From: Halothece sp. PCC 7418
GTDB lineage: Bacteria; Cyanobacteriota; Cyanobacteriia; Cyanobacteriales; Rubidibacteraceae
Assembly: GCF_000317635.1 (NCBI RefSeq)
Contig: NC_019779.1
Location: 3,844,001 to 3,908,000 of the forward strand
Reading direction: 5' to 3'
DNA length: 64,000 bases
In this document: one piece after another, positions 48,079 to 57,762 of the stretch
Layout of the letters: each line of letters starts with the position of its first letter
How positions within the stretch are numbered: position 1 is the first letter of the stretch
Made by a program: the position numbers and the translations under genes
The notes under the pieces: generated by a model
Database searches by the model: none
What the model was told of the DNA's origin: nothing
Seen by the model: the letters and a program-made list of their open reading frames with translations, nothing else

Positions 48079-49008
48079 ATGCTTCGACCTTGGACTGTAT
48101 CCCTTTTCCTGCTGGGACTATTGAGTCTCACGGGATGCCAAAATAACCAAACCCTCAACCGACCCCTTCCTAATCCAGCGCGGATGGTGACTCATGCCAA
48201 AGGAGAAACGGCGGTTCCTACCCATCCTGAGCGAGTTATTGCTTTAGATAATATTGCCTTAGACAGTGTTCTCGCCTTGGATGTGAAACCGATTGCTGCA
48301 TTAATGAATGAAAATACAGGGCAATTTCCCGTTCATCTGCGCGATCAAATTACTGAGAGGACAAGAAAACTCTCTCCCAACCAACAAAACCTAGAAACGA
48401 TTACCAAACTCAATCCTGACTTAATTATCGGCGGAAAAAATGTCGAAGCGGTATATAACCAACTCAATCAGATTGCACCCACGATTTTATTAGGAAAAAG
48501 TGGAACCAGTGCTTGGAAACAGAAACTCCTTCTCACCGCCGAAGCAGTAGGAAAACCTGAAGAAGGACAAGCCTTGCTCGATCAGTATAATCAACGAGCC
48601 AAAGACCTCGGGTCGCGCCTTGAAAACCCGTCCGAAATCGAAGTTTCTGTGGTGCGTGTGTTTCCCGATGGGTTACGCCTTTATCAAAAGGATACCTTTG
48701 TCGGCGGTATCCTCCAAGATGTCGGTTTATCTCGTCCACCGAGTCAGGATAAAGATAATTTATGGATTAATATTTCTCGGGAACGATTCGACGCAGCCGA
48801 TGGGGATATCATCTTTGTTTGGAGTTTAGGGAACGACGCTGAAACTGCCTATAAACGCCTGCAAGATGACCCTCTCTGGTCAAAATTAGAAGCCGTACAA
48901 GCGGGAAACGTTTATCCAGTGCCTGGATATTGGATTGGTCGCGGTCCCATTGCTGCTAACAAAGTTTTGGCGGATCTATCGACTTATCTGTTAGAGGAGA
49001 AAAAATAA
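48079..49008 (+). CDS. Iron-siderophore ABC transporter substrate-binding lipoprotein
   Basis: A 309-aa FecB/FhuD-type protein. The signal ends in a lipobox LSLTGC. The cluster A helical-backbone fold is shown by PERVIALDNIALDSVLALDVKPIA and KLNPDLIIGG. It begins 3 bp after the receptor stop, so translation is probably coupled. It would hand ferric siderophore to an inner-membrane permease, which is not in this window. Confidence 0.9.
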   Translation: MLRPWTVSLFLLGLLSLTGCQNNQTLNRPLPNPARMVTHAKGETAVPTHPERVIALDNIALDSVLALDVKPIAALMNENTGQFPVHLRDQITERTRKLSPNQQNLETITKLNPDLIIGGKNVEAVYNQLNQIAPTILLGKSGTSAWKQKLLLTAEAVGKPEEGQALLDQYNQRAKDLGSRLENPSEIEVSVVRVFPDGLRLYQKDTFVGGILQDVGLSRPPSQDKDNLWINISRERFDAADGDIIFVWSLGNDAETAYKRLQDDPLWSKLEAVQAGNVYPVPGYWIGRGPIAANKVLADLSTYLLEEKK

Positions 49009-49010
49009 TT

Positions 49011-50000
49011 ATGTCATCTTTACCCCAGCATCTTGCACAATGCCAATTCTGTTCTGATATTTCCCAAGCGGTGGGAGAAGCCTCTATTGGTACCGCAGGA
49101 CATTATGATTACTGGTTATTGGTAGAGCTACCGCAACCCTGGTCAGAAATTGCTCTTGATCAAAACGAAGCGTTAAAACCCTATTTACCCGCGATTAAAT
49201 CACTGGTTTATGAAAAAGGAATCAAACTGCGTCCCCTCGCGATCGCGCCCGATTCAGACTATTCTCAAGCGGGATATACAAGAGTTCTCTTCTATCGTCG
49301 TCCAACTGAGTTATTTGCTCATTACACCCGAGAAGAATATCTGATTCCCAATTTTGAATTAGGAAACTTAGCCTCTGCACTCCTCTTAGAACCAGAAAAA
49401 CTTCCTCACTTCAGTGACTACAAGCAAGATAATAAGCACCAGCATGATCTACTCGTCTGCACCCATGGGAATGTTGATGCAGCTTGTTCTCGTTATGGCT
49501 ATCCTCTCTATAAAAATTGGCGACAACAAGCCAATTCCAGAGTCAGAGTGTGGCGCTGTAGTCATTTTGGCGGACATCGTTTTGCCCCTACTGCGATTAG
49601 TCTTCCCGATGGACGTTACTGGGGACGTTTAACGCCAGAAGCCCTGAATTTCATCACGAAACAGGAAGGCAATTTGAGCGACTTGAAATTGTATTATCGC
49701 GGTTGGACAGGATTAGACCAATGGACACAAATTGCTGAGCAAGAAGTGTGGTTAAATCACGGTTGGGACTGGTTTCATTACTTAAAAAGGGGAGAAGTGC
49801 TACAAGTGGATCAAACCCATAAAGAATGGGCAAAAGTTCGCATTCATTATTCCTCTCCTGATGAGACAGATCAGGGCATTTATGAAGCAACAATTGAAAG
49901 TACCAAAGAATTAACTACTGCAGGTGAATCAGGCTCTCCTCCTCATGAAGCAGTGGTGAAACAATATCAGGTGACTGCTGTCGAAGAGTTAAAATGTTGA
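49011..50000 (+). CDS. Sucrase/ferredoxin-like (Suc_Fer) redox protein
   Basis: A 329-aa protein of the Suc_Fer-like family with a thioredoxin-like [2Fe-2S] ferredoxin fold: CTHGNVDAACSRYG and WRCSHFGGHRFAPTAISL carry the cysteine and His positions. It starts 2 bp after the binding-protein gene. Some relatives act with siderophore transport, so a ferric-siderophore reductase role is reasonable here but inferred from position. Confidence 0.85.
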   Translation: MSSLPQHLAQCQFCSDISQAVGEASIGTAGHYDYWLLVELPQPWSEIALDQNEALKPYLPAIKSLVYEKGIKLRPLAIAPDSDYSQAGYTRVLFYRRPTELFAHYTREEYLIPNFELGNLASALLLEPEKLPHFSDYKQDNKHQHDLLVCTHGNVDAACSRYGYPLYKNWRQQANSRVRVWRCSHFGGHRFAPTAISLPDGRYWGRLTPEALNFITKQEGNLSDLKLYYRGWTGLDQWTQIAEQEVWLNHGWDWFHYLKRGEVLQVDQTHKEWAKVRIHYSSPDETDQGIYEATIESTKELTTAGESGSPPHEAVVKQYQVTAVEELKC

Positions 50001-51028
50001 TGAGCGGTAATCGAGACATGGGAGCAATGATGGCTAAAGCTCTTCCCCCTAAATTTGTGATTCGTGCTGGTCAATGGGTTTGGACAACAATGTGGAAAAT
50101 TATGATGTCGAATCTTGCCCCGCGCGATCGCGCTGGCTCTTATATCCGCCCCAGCAGCGAATTTCGGGACAGCATTGGCGATCAGAGATTTCCACCGGAA
50201 TCAGGGCGTTATCGTCTCTACGTAGGGATGAGTTGTCCTTGGGCGCATCGCACCCTCGTTGTGAGAGCGTTAAAAGGCTTGCAAGAGGCAATTCCTGTAA
50301 CTGTTGTCTATCCTTCACCAACAGAAGGGGGTTGGGTCTTTACTGAACCCGAAGCAAGCTGTCAGAGCTTAGCAGAATTTTACCAAAAAGCGCAGCCCGG
50401 TTATGAAGGACGTTCTACCGTTCCCATGTTATGGGATAGTAAAACTGAAGCCATTGTCAATAATGAAAGTGCAGAAATTATTGTCATGCTGAATGATCAA
50501 TTCAACGAGTTTGCGGGTCGCCCAGAACTGGATCTCTATCCAGAAGCATTGCAATCTCAGATTGATCAGTGGAATGCCAAAATTTATCCTGCGGTGAATA
50601 ATGGCGTGTATCGCTGCGGTTTTGCCCAAACCCAACAAGCCTACGATCACGCCTGTGAGGAACTCTTTTCGACCCTTGAGGAAATTGAATCCACTTTAGA
50701 AAACAACCGCTATCTTAGCGGCGATCGCGTTACCTTAGCAGATGTCCGTTTGTTTACAACCCTCTTCCGCTTTGATGCTGCTTATTTCGGATTATTTAAA
50801 TGTAACCGTCACCGCATCCGTGACTATCCGAATTTAAATGGCTACCTGCGCGATATTTATCAACTGCCTGGTGTTTCCGAAACCTGCGATATTGAGGCTG
50901 TCAAACGAGACTACTACGGCAATTTATTTCCACTTAATCCTGGGGGAATTATTCCCTCTGGTCCAGAAACGGACTCTCTCTGGCAACCGCATCATCGAGA
51001 GGCAAAGTTGAGTTTCAAAAATCACTAA
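49994..51028 (+). CDS. Glutathionyl-hydroquinone reductase (GST family)
   Basis: A 344-aa Xi-class GST (ECM4/YqjG type). The active-site motif MSCPWAHRTLV has the catalytic Cys. RSTVPMLWD and NNESAEIIVMLND are the glutathione site; the C-terminal domain has YRCGFAQTQQAYD and ERFLLSG-like RYLSGDRVTLADVRLF. It reduces glutathionylated hydroquinones. It overlaps the Suc_Fer gene by 7 bp, so it belongs to the same transcript and may recycle catechol-like or quinone chelates; that link is inferred. Confidence 0.92.
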   Translation: MLMSGNRDMGAMMAKALPPKFVIRAGQWVWTTMWKIMMSNLAPRDRAGSYIRPSSEFRDSIGDQRFPPESGRYRLYVGMSCPWAHRTLVVRALKGLQEAIPVTVVYPSPTEGGWVFTEPEASCQSLAEFYQKAQPGYEGRSTVPMLWDSKTEAIVNNESAEIIVMLNDQFNEFAGRPELDLYPEALQSQIDQWNAKIYPAVNNGVYRCGFAQTQQAYDHACEELFSTLEEIESTLENNRYLSGDRVTLADVRLFTTLFRFDAAYFGLFKCNRHRIRDYPNLNGYLRDIYQLPGVSETCDIEAVKRDYYGNLFPLNPGGIIPSGPETDSLWQPHHREAKLSFKNH

Positions 51029-51037
51029 GAGAGAGCG

Positions 51038-52099
51038 TTATAACAGTTTGTCAAAGCGGTTGTCGGTTTGCAGTTGTTTAAGGAGTTTTTTAATATCTTG
51101 GGTGCGATCTTTTTTCACAACAAAAGTGACCCCGCGATCGCGCACAATAACCACATCTTCTAAACCTAAAGTGACAACAACTTCCTCAGGATCAGAGTTA
51201 TAGATAATATTTCCTTTCGTATCTAACCCCACATGAGTCCCCACTTCCACATTATCTTGATCCCCTTTAAACAGCCGTTCGAGGGCATTCCAATCTCCTA
51301 AATCATCCCAACTAAATTCACTGGGGAGAACATACGCCAGTTGGGTTTTTTCCATTAAAGCGTAATCAATGCTATTTTTCGGAAGATCTGAATAAGCTGC
51401 TTTTCCTTTTTCCTGCAAGGGGGTTAAAATTTCTGGGGCGTGTTGGGCTAACTCTTGTAAAACAACCCCAGCGCGGAAAATAAACATTCCACTATTCCAG
51501 CTAAAGCGTTGACTGGCAATAAAAGACTCGGCAGTTTCACGATCAGGCTTTTCTGTAAAGCGGGTAACTTCGTAAGCGGACAATCCTTGATAATCCCCGA
51601 CAGCTTTTCCCTGTTCGATATAACCATAACCTGTTGAAGGATAGGTGGGTTGCATTCCGAGAGTAACAATCGCGTTTTCAGCCTCAGCTAATTCTACTCC
51701 TGCGGTGATCGTATTTTGAAACTTATTCAGATCTCCCACCCAATGATCCGCAGGAAAAAAGCCAATCACTGCATCTTCACTATAACGCTTGGCAATTTCT
51801 AGACTCGCCCAAGCAACCGCTGGCGCAGTATCCCTCCCTTGCGGTTCCACTAAACAATTTTCTGGTGGGAGTTGTGGCAATTGTTTTTGGACACCTGAAG
51901 CTAACCTCTCCGAGGTGATTACCCATATTTTCTCCCAACCCGAAGCGAGATCAAGAAGTCGGTGGGCTGTCGCTTGCAGAAGGGTTTGTCCGCTACCATC
52001 AAGAGATAAAAATTGTTTAGGATGGTCTTGGCGACTAACGGGCCAAAAGCGTTCTCCTTTACCGCCAGCAAGAATTACAGGAATTATTGAAGTCGTCAT
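51038..52099 (-). CDS. Mannose-1-phosphate guanylyltransferase
   Basis: A 353-aa nucleotidyltransferase producing GDP-mannose for polysaccharides. The pyrophosphorylase motif ILAGGKGERFWPVSR (near residue 10), FFPADHWV, VTRFTEKPD and the late VVIVRDRGVTFVV block fit the GT-A fold family. It lacks the phosphomannose isomerase domain of bifunctional ManC/AlgA, which fits its length. It is convergent with the preceding plus-strand operon (9 bp gap). Confidence 0.9.
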   Translation of the reverse strand: MTTSIIPVILAGGKGERFWPVSRQDHPKQFLSLDGSGQTLLQATAHRLLDLASGWEKIWVITSERLASGVQKQLPQLPPENCLVEPQGRDTAPAVAWASLEIAKRYSEDAVIGFFPADHWVGDLNKFQNTITAGVELAEAENAIVTLGMQPTYPSTGYGYIEQGKAVGDYQGLSAYEVTRFTEKPDRETAESFIASQRFSWNSGMFIFRAGVVLQELAQHAPEILTPLQEKGKAAYSDLPKNSIDYALMEKTQLAYVLPSEFSWDDLGDWNALERLFKGDQDNVEVGTHVGLDTKGNIIYNSDPEEVVVTLGLEDVVIVRDRGVTFVVKKDRTQDIKKLLKQLQTDNRFDKLL

Positions 52100-52170
52100 T
52101 GTTTGGTGATGATGTTACGTTGAGTCTCCATTGATTTTAGTGGATAATAAGTGAGATGGGGAGAGAAGAT

Positions 52171-52695
52171 ATGACTGAAAACAAGATGATTAAGAAGATG
52201 CTCAAGCGAATTTTATATTTAGTGATTGCTTTACTCTTAGCAGGCATTTGGATTTTACTCGATGCTAAACCAGTGATGGCGCAAGATAATAGTGTCAATT
52301 ACACTTATACGATTGTATCTGAGAGAGATTTCTCAAATAAGGATTTAGTCGGGGCGGTTTTTGCAGCAGCAGAAATGCGTAAAACCAATTTTAGTGGTTC
52401 TAATTTAGAAAATGCCATGTTCACCAAAGGCACTTTAATTAATGCTGATTTATCCAATACTAATTTAAGTGGAGCATTAATGGATCGGGTTAGTTTAGAT
52501 GGAGCGGATTTAAGAAATGCGGTTTTACAGGGAACATTCTTAACTCGTAGCACCTTGGAAGGAACAAAAATTGAAGGTGCTGATTTTACGGATGCAATTT
52601 TGAATCGCTATCAGGTGAAGTTATTGTGTGAAAGAGCAGAAGGAGTGAACCCAAAAACAGGCGTGGCGACCCGAGACAGTTTAGGCTGTAATTAA
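52171..52695 (+). CDS. Secreted/lumenal pentapeptide-repeat protein
   Basis: About 174 aa from the ATG at 52171, which has GGGGAGAG 6-12 bases upstream. A cleavable or anchoring N-terminal helix (about 10-30, ending KPVMAQD) is followed by about 16 pentapeptide units of the A(D/N)LXX type, forming a right-handed beta-helix, and a conserved C-terminal part with two Cys ([12 protein letters not shown]...LGCN). This matches thylakoid-lumen pentapeptide proteins such as plant TL17. Function unknown. Confidence 0.85.
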   Translation: MTENKMIKKMLKRILYLVIALLLAGIWILLDAKPVMAQDNSVNYTYTIVSERDFSNKDLVGAVFAAAEMRKTNFSGSNLENAMFTKGTLINADLSNTNLSGALMDRVSLDGADLRNAVLQGTFLTRSTLEGTKIEGADFTDAILNRYQVKLLCERAEGVNPKTGVATRDSLGCN

Positions 52696-52721
52696 ACTGA
52701 TGTCAACAAAATCGCGGGAGT

Positions 52722-54052
52722 CCCTACGCTCAGCGTAAGCGGCGTAGGGAGGGATAGCGGGTAATTTGAGACCTCGATGGTCGAAAATTACCAAACCCGT
52801 TATAATTAAAAACATTCACCTTTTGAAGACTAATATGTCTGAAGTCCAAACCATAACAGTAGCTTGTAAGCTAAAGGTTGATTATGGTGTCGCCAAAGAG
52901 ATTGACGATACTTTGCTTGCCTTTAGTTCTGCTTGCGATTGGGTAAATCAGAACACTCCTCCGAAAATGACTAACAAGACAGCAATGCAGTCATTGGTCT
53001 ATCAAGAGGTGCGAACTCGGTTTGGGTTGTCAGCCAACTTAGCTATTCAGGCGATTCGGAGAGTTTGCGCTAACCGAAAAACTGCTAAACAAAAGAATAA
53101 GCCAGTTAAAGCATTCTCCCCTACTTCAGCGAGTTATGACGCAAGAATCTTCAGTTTTAGAGAGAAAGATTGGACAGTCTCGATCAAGCTCATAAATAGT
53201 CGCCCTCGCTTAGAGTTGTTAATTGGAAACTACCAACGACATTTGTTAAAAGGGAGTAAGCCTACTTCGGCGACTTTGGTTAAGCGAAAAGATGGGACTT
53301 ATTACGTCCATATTCAGATTGACCGAGACACCCCCGACCCGACCGAAACTGATCAGGTTTTAGGGGTGGATTTAGGTAGAACGGATATTGCAACAACATC
53401 ACAAGGGGAATCCTGGTCTGGGAAACAGATTACGGATAAGCGAAACCATTACCACCAAATGAGAGCAGTTCTCCAAAGGAAAGCTGTGAAAGGCACAAGA
53501 AGTTCTCGGCGAAGATGTCGCCAACTTCAGAAACGGTTGTCAGGTAGAGAGAAACGCTTTCAGAAGTGGGTAAACCATAATATTAGTCGGTTGTTGGTTG
53601 ATAATGCTGTAACCAACAACTTAGTCATTGCGTTAGAAGATTTAACTGGAATTAGAAAGCGTACCAATAAAAACCCAAGAAGCAAGAAAGATAAGCGACT
53701 TGGGAATAATTGGGCGTTTTACCAGTTAAGACAGTTCATCTCTTACAAGTGTGCCTTAAAAGGGGTAAAGCTGGTCTTTGTTAACCCAGCTTATACCTCC
53801 AAGACTTGTTCCCAATGCCTCCATATTGGGGAGAGAAAAGGAAAGCGGTTTTCCTGTGAGCACTGCAAAAATAAGATGGACGCTGACCTAAACGGCGCAA
53901 AGAATATAGAAGCATTGGGGGCTGTTGTAAACCAGCCTAGAGGCACGGGATTGTCTTGTCGGTTAAGTCTGAACAGGGAATATGTTCAGCTTAGCTTATT
54001 TGACAACTCAGGGCTACAGAAAGCGTCTCGCGAGCGCGTAAGCGGCGAGACG
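52722..54052 (+). mobile_element. TnpB element of a third type, bounded by loop-sharing hairpins
   Basis: A tnpB gene lies between the hairpins CCCTACGC/GCGTAGGG (52722-52749) and CGTCTCGC/GCGAGACG (54024-54052). Both loops contain AGCG...CGTAAGC while the stems differ, a covarying pattern. They may be the element ends, or copies of a small dispersed repeat that happen to flank it. The 3' hairpin lies inside the last codons of tnpB. Confidence 0.5.
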
Positions 54053-54055
54053 TAG
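52835..54055 (+). CDS. tnpB: TnpB RNA-guided endonuclease, third subfamily
   Basis: About 406 aa from the ATG at 52835 (MSEVQTITVACKLKV); the longer frame starts with TTG. RuvC-I GVDLGRTDIA, RuvC-II ALEDL, zinc ribbon CSQC...CEHC and RuvC-III DADLNGAKNI are all intact. A basic helical region (RSSRRRCRQLQKRLSGREKR) is typical. The subfamily differs from the TnpBs at 23388 and 61229. The C-terminal tail (SLFDNSGLQKASRERVSGET) runs into the terminal hairpin. No tnpA is present. Confidence 0.92.
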   Translation: MSEVQTITVACKLKVDYGVAKEIDDTLLAFSSACDWVNQNTPPKMTNKTAMQSLVYQEVRTRFGLSANLAIQAIRRVCANRKTAKQKNKPVKAFSPTSASYDARIFSFREKDWTVSIKLINSRPRLELLIGNYQRHLLKGSKPTSATLVKRKDGTYYVHIQIDRDTPDPTETDQVLGVDLGRTDIATTSQGESWSGKQITDKRNHYHQMRAVLQRKAVKGTRSSRRRCRQLQKRLSGREKRFQKWVNHNISRLLVDNAVTNNLVIALEDLTGIRKRTNKNPRSKKDKRLGNNWAFYQLRQFISYKCALKGVKLVFVNPAYTSKTCSQCLHIGERKGKRFSCEHCKNKMDADLNGAKNIEALGAVVNQPRGTGLSCRLSLNREYVQLSLFDNSGLQKASRERVSGET

Positions 54056-54064
54056 TTTACCTGA

Positions 54065-55807
54065 TTAAGAAATACTGTAATCATTCTCTCGCCATTGTTT
54101 ACTTTGACGACGATCCGTTTGTATTTCTAAAAGTCGTATTCCTTGCTGTGGCAAGGGATTTAATAAAGTTCGTAATTGTTCCCAGTTTTTAATCAGTTGA
54201 TATTCAAGACCATAAGTTTTGGCAAGAGTCGCAAAGTCTATGTTTTGAGGAGTAGCAAAATAATCTTCAAAGACATCTGGAAATTGAGCAATCGGTAACA
54301 TTTCAAAAATTCCACCGCCGTTATTATTGACCAAAATAATTGTGAGATGACCTTGAAATTTATCATGGGATAAAAAGCCATTGGTATCATGAAGGAGGGC
54401 TAAATCTCCTGTTAAACAAACGGTACTTTTCTGAGAATGTGCGATTCCCAACGCTGTAGAAAGTGTGCCGTCAATTCCATTAGCTCCGCGATTAAATAAA
54501 GGATAAATTTGGCGTTGATTGGGAGCCCAGAACCACTCCACATCGCGTACAGGGAGACTATTCGCAATGAATAGCGGTGTATTTTGAGGGAGAGTTTGGG
54601 ATAATAACCAAGCAATTTTCGGTTCAATGAGTTCCGATGTTTGATGGCAGGTGTGATCAATTTGATCGCGCTTTTCTTCCTCAAAGAATAACCATTGTTT
54701 TTGATAACTGGATGAAACTGGAGGAGCGAGGGGAAAGGAAGAAATATCAGTAATTTTAGTCTGGAGGGGAATCGTTTTTTGGTGAATTGGATCAAGATTT
54801 TCTCCTCGATCATCAAACAGCCAACATTGAGCCGAGAGTTGATTGAACCACTGGCGGAGGGTTTTACTGGTGGGAAATGCCCCAATTTGAATGACCATTT
54901 CTGGAATCAGAGACTCCGCAACACCGCGATCGCGCAAAATGAAGTCATAGGTGGAAATTAGATTGGGAACGAGATGAGCATAATTTCTAACAGGAGAAAG
55001 TCCTTCTGCTAAAACCACCCAGCCCAAACAGTTAGATAATTGCGCGATCGCGCGGGCATACTGTTCAGGAGACAAGGGCTGATCCACTCCTGCAATAATG
55101 ATGCCACGGTGAGAACTTTGCCATGTTTCCCAAGGTAAAGGTTGCTCTAAACGAGGGGATGCTGGTGGTTTCAGATGAGAGAAAAATCCGTCAAAGTCGG
55201 AAACGGTCAACTGGAGAGAATCTTGTTTAATCGGTGCGAGTGGGTCACGGAAAGGACAATTGAGATGAACCGCCCCTGGTATCGGAAAGCGCGATCGCGC
55301 GGTAGCGTGAATCAGAGTTTGTCGCAGATACCGTAACCCCTCCATTTCTGCACTGGGTAAGGCTAACTCAACTTGCCAAGTGGGATAATTCCCATATAGT
55401 CGCTGTTGGTCAATGGTTTGTCCACTATGACAATGACGCATTTCGGGTGGACGATCGGCACTCAAAACCAGTAAAGGAATCCCACTTTCTCGGGCTTCAA
55501 TAATAGCTGGATAAAAATTTGCCCCCGCCGTTCCTGACGTACACACCAAAGCAACGGGGATTCCTGTCATTTTTCCCCTCCCCAAGGCAAAAAAAGCTGC
55601 TGAACGTTCATCCAAAATTGGAATCGCTTCTAGGTCAGGATGTTTGGCAAACGCGACCGTGAGAGGACTAGACCGAGACCCTGGACAAACCACCGCCGTC
55701 ATCACCCCCAAACGCCTGAGAGTTTCCACGAGAATCGAACTCCAGAGGGCATTCACATTGCGAAAATCAAGGGCGGGTTCACAGTGCTTTGATTTTTGGT
55801 CAATCAT
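54065..55807 (-). CDS. menD: 2-succinyl-5-enolpyruvyl-6-hydroxy-3-cyclohexene-1-carboxylate synthase
   Basis: A ThDP-dependent enzyme of about 580 aa that joins isochorismate and 2-oxoglutarate in phylloquinone synthesis for photosystem I. The N-terminal ThDP-binding part has CPGSRSSPL and DERSAAFFALG; the C-terminal diphosphate part has GANGIDGTLSTALG and GDLALLHDTNGF with the Mg2+ site. The ATG at 55807 is preferred; an extension to 55858 (MISARD) would nearly abut the divergent CPBP gene. The stop lies 13 bp from the end hairpin of the TnpB element. Confidence 0.94.
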   Translation of the reverse strand: MIDQKSKHCEPALDFRNVNALWSSILVETLRRLGVMTAVVCPGSRSSPLTVAFAKHPDLEAIPILDERSAAFFALGRGKMTGIPVALVCTSGTAGANFYPAIIEARESGIPLLVLSADRPPEMRHCHSGQTIDQQRLYGNYPTWQVELALPSAEMEGLRYLRQTLIHATARSRFPIPGAVHLNCPFRDPLAPIKQDSLQLTVSDFDGFFSHLKPPASPRLEQPLPWETWQSSHRGIIIAGVDQPLSPEQYARAIAQLSNCLGWVVLAEGLSPVRNYAHLVPNLISTYDFILRDRGVAESLIPEMVIQIGAFPTSKTLRQWFNQLSAQCWLFDDRGENLDPIHQKTIPLQTKITDISSFPLAPPVSSSYQKQWLFFEEEKRDQIDHTCHQTSELIEPKIAWLLSQTLPQNTPLFIANSLPVRDVEWFWAPNQRQIYPLFNRGANGIDGTLSTALGIAHSQKSTVCLTGDLALLHDTNGFLSHDKFQGHLTIILVNNNGGGIFEMLPIAQFPDVFEDYFATPQNIDFATLAKTYGLEYQLIKNWEQLRTLLNPLPQQGIRLLEIQTDRRQSKQWRENDYSIS

Positions 55808-55861
55808 AAGAGCTTCACTATCAGTTACAATCAGTGGCAAGTCCCTTGCCGAAATCATTCT

Positions 55862-57424
55862 ATGACCCTGAAACGCTTTTTTTTAATTCTGCTGACGCTA
55901 TTTGCAGTGGGGAAGATTGTTTTATCTTTGGGGAGTAGTCTTTCCCAGCCCCAAATCCAAGCACGATTAGAATTATACCAAGTTAACTTATCGCTCAATG
56001 TCACGGCTTTAGACACGGATGCTGAAAATAGCCAACTGTCTTCTGAAGCCTTACTGGGAGAAACCCCTTACGCAGATGCAGAAAAGAAATACAAGGAAAC
56101 CTTAGAGTTTGCAAAAACCCGACGCAGGGATCTCAAAGCACAGTTAAAAACCTTATCAGACGAGGGTTTCCTCAGTGATGCCTCTGGGACGAGTTTGGCA
56201 CAAGTTCCTGATCTTTCTCCGCAACAACAACAGTTAAGTGCTGCCATTCAAGAAATTAATGGATTTATTGCCGAATTAGAGCTAAAGATTGGGATGTTAC
56301 AAGCCAAACAGAATCAAGTTGCTACGGCTTTAGAAACATGGCAAGGGATACAACAAGAGTTTTCTGAAACCTCTCGCTTCCAAGACATACCCCGTACAGC
56401 CAGTATTTTATCAGGGCTCTGGCAAACTCCCCCGACCATTGCTGAGAGTGCAGAAACTGAAATCAAAAGTAGTCTTGATGGCTGGTTTCAAGATGAAGCG
56501 TTAAGCCGACTTTATACGTTAGAAGAAAATCAAACGGCGTTAACTAATTTACAATCCGCGCGATCTGAAAAAGCAGAACAAGCCCTATTTAAGTTAGCCA
56601 TCGTAACAGGCTTACCATTAATTGGGGGGCTAATTGGCTTTGGTTTATTACTGTTCTTTTTAACGCAATGGTTAATCAAGGGGAAAGAGTCTGTTTTAGC
56701 CACCAATGCTGATCTGAAATGGGAAACCCCTTGGAATTGGGAAATTACATGGCAAGTTTTAATTGTTGGTTTCTTCTTTATTGGTCAAATTTTACTGCCC
56801 TTAGTAATCGGAATTGCTGGCATTAGTCCCACTGGCTGGGGGATTAAAGGGAAGGCTATCTTTGTTTTGGTAACTTATATTTTGATGAGTGCTGGCGGTT
56901 TAGGGGTACTTTATTTCTCGATTCGGGATTATTTTCCGTTGCCTGAAGGCTGGTTTCAATTAAAAGGAAATAACTGGATTGTCTGGGGAATAGGTGGTTA
57001 TTTGGTCGCGATTCCCATCGTCGTCATTGTTTCGATTTTGAACCAACAAATTTGGCAAGGACAAGGAGGGAGTAATCCCTTATTATTTTTGGCGGTACAA
57101 GCGCAAGATCCAGTTGCGTTATTAATCTTTTTTAGCACTGCCGCGATCGCTGCACCCATATTTGAAGAGATTATTTTTCGAGGCTTTCTCCTCCCCTCTC
57201 TCACCCGCTATATTCCCGTTTGGAGTGCAATTGTGTTGAGTAGTTTGTTATTTTCCATCGCGCATTTGAGCTTATCAGAAGTGTTACCATTAACCGCGTT
57301 AGGGTTAGTCTTAGGAGTGGTTTACACGCGATCGCGCAATATTCTCGCTTCCATGGTGGTTCACAGTTTATGGAATAGCGGAACGTTACTCAGTTTGTTT
57401 GTGTTGGGAAGTGGCATCAATTAA
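55862..57424 (+). CDS. CPBP-family intramembrane metalloprotease
   Basis: A 520-aa protein starting at the ATG at 55862 (MTLKRFFLIL). The N-terminal half has one membrane helix and a long coiled-coil-like region (about 60-220, EKKYKETLEFAKTRRRDLK). The C-terminal half has several helices and the protease motifs EEIIFRG (EExxxR), FSIAHLS and HSLWN. CPBP enzymes (Rce1-like) are membrane proteases or related scaffolds. Divergent from menD with 54 bp between starts. Confidence 0.88.
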   Translation: MTLKRFFLILLTLFAVGKIVLSLGSSLSQPQIQARLELYQVNLSLNVTALDTDAENSQLSSEALLGETPYADAEKKYKETLEFAKTRRRDLKAQLKTLSDEGFLSDASGTSLAQVPDLSPQQQQLSAAIQEINGFIAELELKIGMLQAKQNQVATALETWQGIQQEFSETSRFQDIPRTASILSGLWQTPPTIAESAETEIKSSLDGWFQDEALSRLYTLEENQTALTNLQSARSEKAEQALFKLAIVTGLPLIGGLIGFGLLLFFLTQWLIKGKESVLATNADLKWETPWNWEITWQVLIVGFFFIGQILLPLVIGIAGISPTGWGIKGKAIFVLVTYILMSAGGLGVLYFSIRDYFPLPEGWFQLKGNNWIVWGIGGYLVAIPIVVIVSILNQQIWQGQGGSNPLLFLAVQAQDPVALLIFFSTAAIAAPIFEEIIFRGFLLPSLTRYIPVWSAIVLSSLLFSIAHLSLSEVLPLTALGLVLGVVYTRSRNILASMVVHSLWNSGTLLSLFVLGSGIN

Positions 57425-57762
57425 CTAGGGCTTGCTGAATCAAACTGAAACCCTGACCAACGGTCGCAGAGTGCCCCTTCCGTGACAGAAGGTGTAATCT
57501 GCGACTCAATTAGCTTTTAAGGTTCTTAATTCTTGGACAAAGTGCAAGGGAATTGAACGAAAAAGACAGAAAACCTTGCACTTTCTGAACAACTGATCGC
57601 TAGAGACGTTTCATAGATAGAAGATCTCCCTCGACTCCCGACTCCCCAACCACAGCGACCAATAGACTTTTTCAGCAGAGCCTACATAGCAAACATTTCC
57701 CGTTCAATCCGAAGGATTAACGGGAAGGGAAAGGGCGAAAAAGAGATGATTTGACTTCTAGC
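57425..57762. other. Spacer with one hairpin, no gene
   Basis: No convincing frame on either strand. A stem TTCCCGTT...AATCC with GGATT-AACGGGAA (57697-57726) lies downstream of the minus-strand small gene and may end its transcript. The rest has no recognised repeat. Confidence 0.4.

Noticed and set aside
53900-54060. menD and tnpB in one operon
   Set aside because: They are on opposite strands and converge; the tnpB element is an insertion.
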